From: Roseomonas sp. E05
GTDB lineage: Bacteria > Pseudomonadota > Alphaproteobacteria > Acetobacterales > Acetobacteraceae
NCBI RefSeq assembly: GCF_030063475.1
Contig: NZ_JASIRT010000001.1
Span: forward strand, 434,001-498,000
DNA length: 64,000 bases
Direction: 5' to 3'
Of this stretch, positions 50,009-57,977 are shown one piece after another (within the stretch, counting starts at the first letter, position 1; each line of letters begins with the position of its first letter). Below the pieces are notes generated by a model, which was not told where the DNA came from, did not search any database, and saw only the letters and a program-made list of their open reading frames with translations. Both the position numbers and the translations under genes were made by a program.

Positions 50009-51641
50009 TCCGCGCTTCACGCCGCGCGCGAAGGACGGCCGCGCGCCCGACGTGTTCCGCCCCGGCGCATGGGTCCCGATGCGGCAGCACAGTGACGACG
50101 ATGAGGTTGATTTCGTCATCGTCGGCAGCGGCGCCGGCGGCGGCACCCTCGCCTGCAAACTGGCCGAGCACGGCTTCTCCGTCGTCGCCCTGGACGCCGG
50201 ACCCTACTGGCGCCCGCTGGAGGATTTCGCCTCCGACGAGGCGGAGCAGAGCAAGCTCTACTGGACCGACGACCGCATCAGCACGGGCGAGAACCCGCTG
50301 CAGCTCGGCAGCAACAACAGCGGCAAGGCGGTGGGCGGCAGCACCGTGCACTTCGCCATGGTCTCGCTGCGCTTCCGGCCGGAATGGTTCAAGTCCCGCA
50401 CGATGCTGGGCTACGGTTTCGACTGGCCGCTCGACTGGCGGGAGATGTGGCACTACTACCGCGAGGTCGAGGACGCCCTGAAGATCGCCGGTCCCATCAC
50501 CTATCCCTGGGGCCCGCCGCGGCCGCGCTATCCCTATCGCGCGCATCCGCTGAACGCCGCCGCCATGGCGCTCGCCCGGGGCTGCGAGGCGATGGGCATC
50601 TCCTGGACGGAAACGCCGATCGCCACGCTCTCCGCGCCGCGTGGCCTGGCGCATCCCTGCGTGTACCGTGGCTTCTGCGTCACCGGCTGCTCCACCAATG
50701 CCAAGCAGAGCGCGCTGGTCACCTGGATTCCGCGCGCCATCGCCGCCGGCGCGGAAATCCGCGACCTTGCCATGGTCGGGCGCGTGGAAACCGGGCCGGA
50801 CGGGCTCGCCACCGGCGTGCATTACCATCGCGAAGGCCGCTGGCGCTTCCAGAAGGCGCGCAACGTCGTCGTCGCCGGCTACGCGATCGAGACACCGCGC
50901 CTGCTGCTGAACTCCGCCAATGCGCGCTACCCGGACGGCCTCGCCAACAGTTCCGGGCTGGTCGGCAAGTACCTGACGGTGCAGGCGAACCAGGCCGCCT
51001 GGGGCAAGACGGAGGCGGAGGTGCGCTCCTACAAGGCGCCGCCCTCCCTCGCCATCACCGAGCACTGGAACTACGACGACGACAAGGACTTCTTCGGCGG
51101 CTACTGCTACATGAGCCAGGGCCCGCTGCCGCAGCTCTGGGCCAATACGCAGCTCAACGCCCATGGTCTCTGGGGCGAGCCGCTGATGAGCGAGATGCAG
51201 GATTACAACCACCAGGTCGGCCTCAAGATCGTCGGCGAGATGATGCCGCAGGAGCGCAATGGCGTGACGCTGGCAGAGGACAAGGACCAGTACGGCCTGC
51301 CCATCCCGCGCGTCAGCTATTCCTGGTGCGACAACGACAAGGCGCTGATCGCCCATTCGCTCGGCTTCATGGAGAAGGCGCTGCAGGCAGCCGGTGCCAA
51401 GGATATCTGGCGCCAGGAGGATGACACCTGCCACCTCAACGGCGGCGCGCGCATGGGCGACGACCCGCGCAGCAGCGTCGTGGATGCCGATTGCCGGAGT
51501 TGGGACATCCGCAACCTGTGGATCTGCGACGGCTCCGTGTTTCCCACCGTGGGCGGGGTGAATCCGTCGTTGACCATCCAGGCAATCGCCTGCCGCACCG
51601 GAGACCGCATCAGGCAGATGGCGGCGAGCGGCGCATTGTAG
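49998..51641 (+). CDS. GMC-family FAD oxidoreductase, gluconate/polyol dehydrogenase type
   Basis: A 547-residue flavoprotein that would oxidise a sugar, sugar acid or polyol. The FAD site is FVIVGSGAGGGTLACKLAEH at residues 39-58; GKAVGGSTVHFAMV is the second GMC signature. RGFCVTGCSTNAKQSAL carries the Cys pair seen in membrane gluconate and sorbitol dehydrogenases. The active-site region is TCHLNGGARMG (His) and GGVNPSLTIQA (Asn). Usually a cytochrome c subunit follows in such operons, but none is present here; the upstream membrane protein may replace it. Last gene of the operon beginning at 45389. Confidence 0.92.
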   Translation: MSDDPRFTPRAKDGRAPDVFRPGAWVPMRQHSDDDEVDFVIVGSGAGGGTLACKLAEHGFSVVALDAGPYWRPLEDFASDEAEQSKLYWTDDRISTGENPLQLGSNNSGKAVGGSTVHFAMVSLRFRPEWFKSRTMLGYGFDWPLDWREMWHYYREVEDALKIAGPITYPWGPPRPRYPYRAHPLNAAAMALARGCEAMGISWTETPIATLSAPRGLAHPCVYRGFCVTGCSTNAKQSALVTWIPRAIAAGAEIRDLAMVGRVETGPDGLATGVHYHREGRWRFQKARNVVVAGYAIETPRLLLNSANARYPDGLANSSGLVGKYLTVQANQAAWGKTEAEVRSYKAPPSLAITEHWNYDDDKDFFGGYCYMSQGPLPQLWANTQLNAHGLWGEPLMSEMQDYNHQVGLKIVGEMMPQERNGVTLAEDKDQYGLPIPRVSYSWCDNDKALIAHSLGFMEKALQAAGAKDIWRQEDDTCHLNGGARMGDDPRSSVVDADCRSWDIRNLWICDGSVFPTVGGVNPSLTIQAIACRTGDRIRQMAASGAL

Positions 51642-51675
51642 GAAGGAAGTCCGCGGGAATTTTCTTTCTCCGGCC

Positions 51676-52170
51676 TCATTCCTCGGCACCGCCGCCCTGC
51701 CGGCCCCACAATGCGCCGTAGCGGGCGGCCACGCAGGCCGTCAGCTCGGTCTGCTTGTGCAATCCGAGCTTGCCGTAGATGCGCCCGAGATGCACCCGCA
51801 CCGTGTAGAAGCTGATGCGCAGGCGCCGCGCGATGGCCTTGGCATCGCGCCCTTCCGCCACCAGCAGGGCCACTTCCAGCTCGCGAGGCGAGAGCAGGTC
51901 GAGCATGTCCGGCACCGGTGCGCCGCGCAGCTCGACGAGGGCATAGGAGCGCCCCTCCAGCACCAGGCTGCCCAGCACCGCGGCCTCCGGCAAGGACATC
52001 ACCCCGCGCGGCACGATCGCGACGTGATGGCCATCCAGCAGGAAGAAGGCCGCTGCGAGCCGGCTGGCCATGCCATCCGGCCCGAGCCCGAGGGGCCTGC
52101 CCTGCGCCGCGGGAGCACCGAGCGGCTGTCCGCCGCGCTCACCCGGGCGGGATGGTTCAAGCATCGTCAT
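51676..52170 (-). CDS. LuxR-type DNA-binding regulator
   Basis: The 164-residue protein ends in a LuxR helix-turn-helix: LLSPRELEVALLVAEGRDAK, AIARRLRISFYTVRVHLGRI and YGKLGLHKQTEL. The N-terminal about 90 residues are short and resemble part of a sensory domain (AAFFLLDGHHVAIVPRGVMS), with no receiver Asp. ATG 52170 has GGAGG nine bases before it; an ATG six bases further in is an alternative. It lies 258 bases downstream of the protease gene that ends the unknown array and in the same orientation, so it could be its regulator or independent. Confidence 0.85.
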   Translation of the reverse strand: MTMLEPSRPGERGGQPLGAPAAQGRPLGLGPDGMASRLAAAFFLLDGHHVAIVPRGVMSLPEAAVLGSLVLEGRSYALVELRGAPVPDMLDLLSPRELEVALLVAEGRDAKAIARRLRISFYTVRVHLGRIYGKLGLHKQTELTACVAARYGALWGRQGGGAEE

Positions 52171-52428
52171 CGGCGATGTCCTCCGAAAGCCGGCGCAGCG
52201 CCGGCCCAGGGGGAAGTCGAGAGGGCGGCCGAGGAAATGCGGCAGCCATTCCGGAACCGGGCAGGCCAAAGGGGAAAGCCGGCCGGCGCGGTTGCCGCGC
52301 ATCGCAGGGGTCCCACGGAAAGGCTGTGGGACAACCCCTTTTCATTGCCATTCCGACACAATATGCCGGGCGGCCGCAACCCTTTTGAGCGCTCCACCCC
52401 CGGCAGGCGCGCGCCCGTTGAAACACGC

Positions 52429-53649
52429 TCACGGGAGCCGCACCATCGCCGCCGGGACCGCGCGCCCGTCGAGGGCGTCGAGCATGGCTGGCGTGGCGCG
52501 CACGCCGCTGTTGACGCTGCCCGGCGGTGCCAGGATCGAGCCGCGCTCGCAGCCATGCGAGCGCCCTTCGGCGTCCAGCACACCGGCGGTGTGCACACCG
52601 ATGATCGCCGCCGCATCGCCCAGCCGCGCGATGATCGGGCTGCCGCTGTGCCCGGCGCAGGTGTCGATGGTATGGAACAGCCGGCGCGGCGTGAAGCGCA
52701 CCAGGCGCTCGGAATGCCGCCAGAGGGTGCCGACCGGCCGGTCGGAAGGATAGCCCGCCACCGTCACGCGCCCCTGGACAGCCAGACGCCGCAGCGCCGC
52801 ATCGGAGAGGGGCCGCACCGGCAGGAAGCGGTGGAGGCCGGGGAAAGGGTGCGGCAGGTCGATGATCGCCCAGTCCCAGCCGCTGCGCTCCGGCCCCGCG
52901 ATGAAGCCGCGCGGCACCCAGTAGCGGCGCGCCTCGATGCTGCCATAGGGCAGCGTGTCGCGGTCGCGGCGGCCCGGCAGCACCAGGATGCGCCTTGGCG
53001 CGGTGCGCCGCTTCAGGCTCCAGACGCAGTGCGCGGCGGTGAGCACGCGGCGCGGCCCGATCAGCACGCCACTGCAGCCGGCGCAGTTGCCGTCGCCGAA
53101 ATCGCGGCAGAGATGCACCATCGTGTTCCACGGGAAACGCGTGGTCTCGATCTCCTGCACCCGCGCATCGGCCGGACCGATGACCGAGAGATCCGCCTCC
53201 TCATCCTCCGGCTCGCCGCCCCAGTCCGGCGCCTCCGCCCAGGGGCCGGCCTCCCCGCCATCCTCCAGCCCGGCAAAGGGTCCCTCGGCGAACCCGCCCG
53301 CATTTCCGGCCTCCGCCTCGCGCAGGCCGTCATCCCAGAGGGGGATGTCGAGGTGGCCGGGCGGCACCCCGCCCCAGCCCGGGCCGGCCGGCGCGTTGCC
53401 CGGCGGCGTGGTGCAGCCGGAAGGCGCCGGAAACCATTCGTCGTCCGGCATGTCAGGATCCCACCACCCTGGTGGCCAAAGGGCCGCCACACCCCAGCCT
53501 CCCCCGGGAAGGAAGCGCGGCCCGCGCCAGGAGCGCCAGCGCGATGGGGCGGGCCGCGGCGGAAGGGGCCAGACGCCCCCCCTTGGCACGCCCCAGTGCG
53601 GCCGCGCCAGGCCAGGGCGCCGGAGGGGAAAGCCGCGGAACCGTCTCAT
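52429..53649 (-). CDS. Trypsin-fold serine protease with long Pro/Trp-rich N-terminus
   Basis: The 406-residue protein has a chymotrypsin-fold domain from about residue 165. The triad is His207 (VLTAAHCVW), Asp259 (GWDWAIIDLP) and Ser335 (CAGHSGSPII), close to glutamyl-endopeptidase/V8-type enzymes. Residues 1-70 are rich in Pro, Trp, Arg and Gly; residues 100-155 are acidic. There is no signal peptide, which is unusual for this fold. GGAGG precedes the ATG. It is the last gene of an eight-gene minus-strand array. The N-terminal part may be a propeptide or a targeting segment for unconventional export. Confidence 0.85.
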   Translation of the reverse strand: MRRFRGFPLRRPGLARPHWGVPRGGVWPLPPRPAPSRWRSWRGPRFLPGGGWGVAALWPPGWWDPDMPDDEWFPAPSGCTTPPGNAPAGPGWGGVPPGHLDIPLWDDGLREAEAGNAGGFAEGPFAGLEDGGEAGPWAEAPDWGGEPEDEEADLSVIGPADARVQEIETTRFPWNTMVHLCRDFGDGNCAGCSGVLIGPRRVLTAAHCVWSLKRRTAPRRILVLPGRRDRDTLPYGSIEARRYWVPRGFIAGPERSGWDWAIIDLPHPFPGLHRFLPVRPLSDAALRRLAVQGRVTVAGYPSDRPVGTLWRHSERLVRFTPRRLFHTIDTCAGHSGSPIIARLGDAAAIIGVHTAGVLDAEGRSHGCERGSILAPPGSVNSGVRATPAMLDALDGRAVPAAMVRLP

Positions 53650-53715
53650 GGGGTCACCTCCGCTGCGGCCCCCGCCGGGAAGCGGCGGGAGCGTGCTCTG
53701 GGGGCCGGCGCCGTC

Positions 53716-54510
53716 TCATGGCGCATCCTCGAAGGCGCGCTGGTCGGCGCGGTAGCTGCGTGGGCGCTCCTGCACCCAGAGCGCCAGTTCGAAGATGTGG
53801 AGCGTCTTCACGTCGAGCTGCGTGCCCCCGGCAGGCGTCACCACCCCCCAGGCGACCTTCACCTTCCCCAGCTCGCCATTCGCCTCCTCGCGCACCAGCA
53901 GCAGCCGCAGCCGCTCGGATTCGCTGCGGCTGGCCTTGAACACCGCGGGCGAGAAGCCCTTCCGCCACGCTTCGACGCGCCGGCGCGCGGCGGCATCCAG
54001 CGCATGGCCGCCACGGTGCGGGACATGTGCGCGGGTGGCGCCGGCCAGCTTCGGGATGGCATCGCGCAGATGGTCGGCGAGGCGCTCGGCGATGGTGCTC
54101 TGGAAGGCCATGCCGATATAGAGCGGCTCCCGGGAATGCTCCTTCCAGACACGGTAGAGCAGGCGTGGCGCCGCGAAGGTGCCGCGCGCCCCGGCGCGCG
54201 TGAAGGTGCTGGCGCCGGCGCGCGGCAGGCGCAGCACCTCCTCCAGCCGCATGGCGCCCTTCCAGCCGCCCCAGTGCGCCGCGGGAAAGCGGAGCGTCCC
54301 CGCCGGCGTGCCCGCCTCGGGCGCGGCCGCCTCCCCCTCGAAGCGGCCGTGCTGCGCATGGGCCAGCGCGGCACTGAGGCTGCGCCGCGCCAGCCGGTCG
54401 ATCGCCGCCCGGTCGGGGGGCGTCCGGCCGGAGGCGCAGCGCAGGCAGGTGCCGCCGCAGCCGCAGCGCCGAGGGTTGGCAGCGGGCCAGGCTTCACGGA
54501 TCTCGCTCAT
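53716..54510 (-). CDS. Cys-motif protein with GIY-YIG-like domain, unknown role
   Basis: A 264-residue protein. At the N-terminus RRCGCGGTCLRC has Cys16, Cys18, Cys22 and Cys25, a likely metal knuckle. Residues about 117-150 (LLYRVWKEHSREPLYIGMAF, then AERLADHLRD) resemble a GIY-YIG nuclease: Tyr119, Tyr131-Ile-Gly133, Arg143 and His147. A later Glu in HIFELALW could be the metal ligand. The match is short and should be treated as tentative. The ATG overlaps the preceding gene as ATGA, with GGAGG upstream. Confidence 0.65.
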   Translation of the reverse strand: MSEIREAWPAANPRRCGCGGTCLRCASGRTPPDRAAIDRLARRSLSAALAHAQHGRFEGEAAAPEAGTPAGTLRFPAAHWGGWKGAMRLEEVLRLPRAGASTFTRAGARGTFAAPRLLYRVWKEHSREPLYIGMAFQSTIAERLADHLRDAIPKLAGATRAHVPHRGGHALDAAARRRVEAWRKGFSPAVFKASRSESERLRLLLVREEANGELGKVKVAWGVVTPAGGTQLDVKTLHIFELALWVQERPRSYRADQRAFEDAP

Positions 54511-55436
54511 GGGACCTCCCACCAGATGGCGCAGGCATTCTCCCAACTGGCCTTGGCCGTCGCTGCCGTGCCGGCATTCCAGTCCAGCATGCCCTCGGCC
54601 CGGGTGCAGCGGGCGCGCGGCGCCGCCACCGCCATGGCGGCCAGCCGCAGCAGGCCGCCGGCGATCGGCACCGCCAGGCCCGAGGCGAGCAGCAGCGGGT
54701 GCAGCCGCCGCCGCATCGCCTCGCGCCAGGGCCCATCCTCCAGCCGGGCGCAGGGCACATGCGCGCGCTCAAGGCGATCGACGAGCCAGGGCTGCGCCTC
54801 CTCCTTCCGCATCGCCACCAGCAGCATTGGCCGCGGGCCGTTGAGCGCCGCCGCCAGGGCCAGCGCATCGCGCGCGCAGTCGGCCAGGATGTCGGGGCGT
54901 GGCGGCCGGCCGCCGGGGCCGCCGCGCGCGGCGATGGCGGCGAGGTCGAGCAGGTTGCGCCGTCCACTCAGCGCCTCCGCCCCCGGTTCCAGCCCCGCCA
55001 GCGCGTCGAGGCCGGAGGCCAGGGCGTCATGCCGGGCGATCAACAGCGGGTCGTTCTCCTTCGGCGTCACCGAGCCGGACCAGCTGCCGAGAATCCAGTA
55101 GAAGTTGCAGGCGCCTTCCAGGTTCAGCGTGTCGCGGGCGTGCCGCCACTCATTGGCGGCGCGGGTGAAGGCGGCGGCGCCCGCCTGCCCCGTCGCGCCG
55201 CCGAGCCGCCGCCGCACGCGTGGATGGGCGCGGTAGGTGTCCACGCCTTCCACCAGCGTCCAGTGCCCCTGCGGCAGCCAGGTGGGCACGTTCTCGGCCA
55301 GTGCCATGGCCCAGTGCAGGCCGCCCGGCGCGAGCGAGAGGCTGACATCCACCACGCAGGCAAGCCCGGGCGGCATTGCCCAGGAGGCTTCCTCGGCCGC
55401 CAGCAGGTCCCGCGCCCGCCAGGCTGTCCCACGCAT
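54507..55436 (-). CDS. Protein of unknown function in the protease array
   Basis: The 309-residue protein has no signal peptide and no motif I recognise. Visible features are an N-terminal alpha/beta-like stretch (LACVVDVSLSLAPGGLHWAM), a Trp-rich turn (VPTWLPQGHWTLVEGVDTYR), and a later repeat of that architecture (GPRPMLLVAMRKEEAQPWLV). A hydrophobic Ala/Leu stretch (LASGLAVPIAGGLLRLAAMA) lies near residues 245-265. It overlaps the next gene as ATGA and starts 27 bases after the previous stop, so it is clearly part of one transcript. Confidence 0.65.
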   Translation of the reverse strand: MRGTAWRARDLLAAEEASWAMPPGLACVVDVSLSLAPGGLHWAMALAENVPTWLPQGHWTLVEGVDTYRAHPRVRRRLGGATGQAGAAAFTRAANEWRHARDTLNLEGACNFYWILGSWSGSVTPKENDPLLIARHDALASGLDALAGLEPGAEALSGRRNLLDLAAIAARGGPGGRPPRPDILADCARDALALAAALNGPRPMLLVAMRKEEAQPWLVDRLERAHVPCARLEDGPWREAMRRRLHPLLLASGLAVPIAGGLLRLAAMAVAAPRARCTRAEGMLDWNAGTAATAKASWENACAIWWEVP

Positions 55437-55463
55437 GACGCCGGCCCTCCTCCTGCCCCGGCC

Positions 55464-56567
55464 TCAGAGCGAGGGCGCCATGCGGGCGTCGCGCCGCGGC
55501 AGGCCGACGGCCCAGCGCAGCGTCTCGCTGACGCCGGGGAAGCGGCGGCCCTCCTCCGTCATGCGGTAGGCGGCCAGCCAGGCCTCCGCCTCGGCCGCCG
55601 CACGCTGCGCCGAGGCCTGGAATTCGGCCGGGCTGGTGGCGGTGTCGAGCGGCGTGTCGGCGATCCAGTACAGGACGTAGCGCCCGGCCTCGGCCATCTT
55701 GGCGCGCTGCGACAGCTCGCGCGCGCCGCCGAAATGCCGGTTCAGCACCTCCTCCCAGACCTGCCACTTGTTGTTGGCGTCGAAGGCCTTCTTGATGTCG
55801 GGCGCGTCGAGGATCTCCAGCAGCTGCTTCAGATGCGCGCTGGCCTCCAGCGCCAGCGCCACCACGTTGCCGTAGCTCGATCGGTCGAGCGCGTAGCGCA
55901 GGTCGGTGCCGATGCGCTGCACGACGGCCAGCGTGCCGAAGGGCCGCTGGTCGAGGGTTGCGCCGGTCTTGATCACCTCGCTGATCGTCAGATCGCGGAA
56001 ATACTGCGCCAGCGCGGTCATCAGCGCGACAAGCTGGAAATGGAAGTTGAGGTTGACGATGGCGCCTGGCGGCCGCGGCCCACGCCCGTAGTTGAAGACG
56101 CGCCGGTAGGCGGCCATGCGCTCGGCCGGCCCGTAGCGGAGCGGGCGCCACTTGTCGAGCAGGTAGAGCCCGCGCGCGCCAGGGCCGCGATGCACCTTCA
56201 TCCGCCCCTCGTGGAACATCCTGCGCAGGATGTCGATGACGCGGAAGGCGCCCATGCGGTCGTACTGGCAGACGAAGTAGAGCTCCGCCACCGCATGCAG
56301 CTGGCCCTGCACGATGGAGGCATCGAAATCCGCCTCCACCTCTGGCCAGTCGATGGCGCCGAAGCCGGGCGGGCCGTTCGGGCTGAGGCCGACCAGGTCG
56401 GAGAAGGCGCCCTGCGCGTTGCCGGCCGCGGCGCCCGTCAGCCCGCTCAGCCGGGCCTCGAACTCGCGCGCGACGCGCTCCCGCTGCGCCGGGTCCAGGC
56501 CTTCGAGCTCCTCCGCCGCGAAGCGCTGCCAGAAGCTCCGGATCGTATCCCGTGTGTCGTAGGCCAT
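55464..56567 (-). CDS. Protein of unknown function in the protease array
   Basis: The 367-residue protein starts MAYDTRDTIRSFWQRFAAEE; the start at 56567 has GGAG upstream, while in-frame codons beyond it run into the preceding gene. It looks soluble and mainly helical, with conserved-looking aromatic clusters (AELYFVCQYDRMGAFRVIDI, GARGLYLLDKWRPLRYGPAE, RYVLYWIADTPLD). No catalytic motif or membrane segment is apparent. Family unknown. Confidence 0.65.
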   Translation of the reverse strand: MAYDTRDTIRSFWQRFAAEELEGLDPAQRERVAREFEARLSGLTGAAAGNAQGAFSDLVGLSPNGPPGFGAIDWPEVEADFDASIVQGQLHAVAELYFVCQYDRMGAFRVIDILRRMFHEGRMKVHRGPGARGLYLLDKWRPLRYGPAERMAAYRRVFNYGRGPRPPGAIVNLNFHFQLVALMTALAQYFRDLTISEVIKTGATLDQRPFGTLAVVQRIGTDLRYALDRSSYGNVVALALEASAHLKQLLEILDAPDIKKAFDANNKWQVWEEVLNRHFGGARELSQRAKMAEAGRYVLYWIADTPLDTATSPAEFQASAQRAAAEAEAWLAAYRMTEEGRRFPGVSETLRWAVGLPRRDARMAPSL

Positions 56568-56637
56568 CTCTCGCAATCTCCGCTTCTCGCGCCTGCGGCG
56601 GGCCGCTTCCGGCGACCTTCGCCCACGCCGTGCCGGC

Positions 56638-57921
56638 TCACCGTGCCACGGCCGCTCCGCCTGCCTGCCCATCCAGCGCCGCCGCCAGCTGCGCGCCGAG
56701 TCCGGCGCAGAGTTCCGGCGCCCGCTCCGCGACGGCGACGACCGCCGCGGCGTGCAGCGAGGTGCGCAGGCCGCGCGCCAGTTCCTCCGCCGCCGCGCCC
56801 TGGAAGACCTGGCTGATCGTCTCCGGGCCGAGATTGGCGGTGGCGCCTGGCCCGATGCCGTGCGGCAGCGTCGCCACGGCATCGGCCGCCGCGCCGGCGA
56901 TCTCCTCCGCCATGGGCAGGGCGGCGTGGAGCACGAAGGCTTCCAGGGCTCGCGCGATGGCATCCTGCGCGGCCCCGCCGCCGGCATCGGCCCGCAGCGC
57001 CTCCTGCAGCATCCGCTGGCAGGCGGCATCGCCATAGGCCCGCTCCACCGCCTCGCGGGCCAGTCCGGCCATCCTTTGCCCGAGATGCTCCGCAAAGGTA
57101 TCAATCACGGTGGCAATGGTGGCGCGGTCGGCCGGCGGCGCGGCCTTGTCGGCCTGTGCGCCCTTCTCACCCTGCCGGCCCCTCGCCGCGGAGGCGCTCG
57201 CCTGATAGGCCAGCCACAGACTTTCACTCCGCTCGCCGACAGCGTCCCGCGCGGCACGCTCCACGTTCCCGGCGACCGGCTCGCGCAGGCCCGCCGCAAG
57301 CTGGCCGCAGGCCCGCGCCATCGCTTCGCGCGGGAGGCGCCTCTCGCGTGGCGCCGGGCTCCAGAGCACGGCATTTCCCACGCCCCCTGGCCGGTCGGCG
57401 GTGACAGAACCCGGCGCGGGCCATGTCTCCTCCTCGCAGAAGGCGTCCTCCGCCTCGCATTCCGTGGCGATGGCCACGCAGGCCAGGGCGCTCTCCACCG
57501 CCACCGCATAGGCATTGGCCTGGAGATGCAGCTTCGCCACGCAGGCCCGCAGGCGGCCCCTTTCCAGGGCCAGGCTTTGGCAGTTCCAGTCCCGCGCCCC
57601 GGCATTCGCCAGTGGGCCGGCAAGGTTGCCGGCGTCCTCGCTGCGGAGCGGCGCGAGGAACTGCGTGACATGCTGCTTCGTCACGCCATAGCCGCCCCGG
57701 ATGTCCTTTTCCGCCACCTCCATGGCCTGCCATGCGCGCCTGAACTCCTCCCGCTTCCCGGGCGGCACATGGAGGTAGTGCCGCATCGCCGGCGTGCCGG
57801 AGGATTGCTGCGCCATGAAGGCGGCGTTCCCGAAGCCGCGCATCAGCGCGGCGAGCAGGCCGGCGACGAAAGGCTCGATGCGGGCGGCGATCTGCTCGGC
57901 CTGGGGAGTGAACTTTTGCAT
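56638..57921 (-). CDS. Helical, Ala-rich protein of unknown function in the protease array
   Basis: The 427-residue protein (AAGGAGCGCAGCG before ATG 57921) is predicted almost entirely helical and Ala-rich, with Cys in the middle (ALACVAIATECEAEDAFCEE). The region RQGEKGAQADKAAPPADR at about residue 250 looks like a linker between two helical halves. The C-terminal half contains repeated amphipathic helices (AREAVERAYGDAACQRMLQE, ELARGLRTSLHAAAVVAVAE). No enzymatic motif or signal peptide is visible. Confidence 0.6.
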   Translation of the reverse strand: MQKFTPQAEQIAARIEPFVAGLLAALMRGFGNAAFMAQQSSGTPAMRHYLHVPPGKREEFRRAWQAMEVAEKDIRGGYGVTKQHVTQFLAPLRSEDAGNLAGPLANAGARDWNCQSLALERGRLRACVAKLHLQANAYAVAVESALACVAIATECEAEDAFCEEETWPAPGSVTADRPGGVGNAVLWSPAPRERRLPREAMARACGQLAAGLREPVAGNVERAARDAVGERSESLWLAYQASASAARGRQGEKGAQADKAAPPADRATIATVIDTFAEHLGQRMAGLAREAVERAYGDAACQRMLQEALRADAGGGAAQDAIARALEAFVLHAALPMAEEIAGAAADAVATLPHGIGPGATANLGPETISQVFQGAAAEELARGLRTSLHAAAVVAVAERAPELCAGLGAQLAAALDGQAGGAAVAR

Positions 57922-57977
57922 CGCTGCGCTCCTTGGGTTTCACGCTGCGTGAGAGGGAGACACCGGCCGCAGGCCGC

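Noticed and set aside
51757-55101. A 1114-codon plus-strand frame across the regulator and protease genes
   Set aside because: Composition is Arg/Ala/Gly noise, while the minus strand gives an HTH domain and an intact serine-protease triad.
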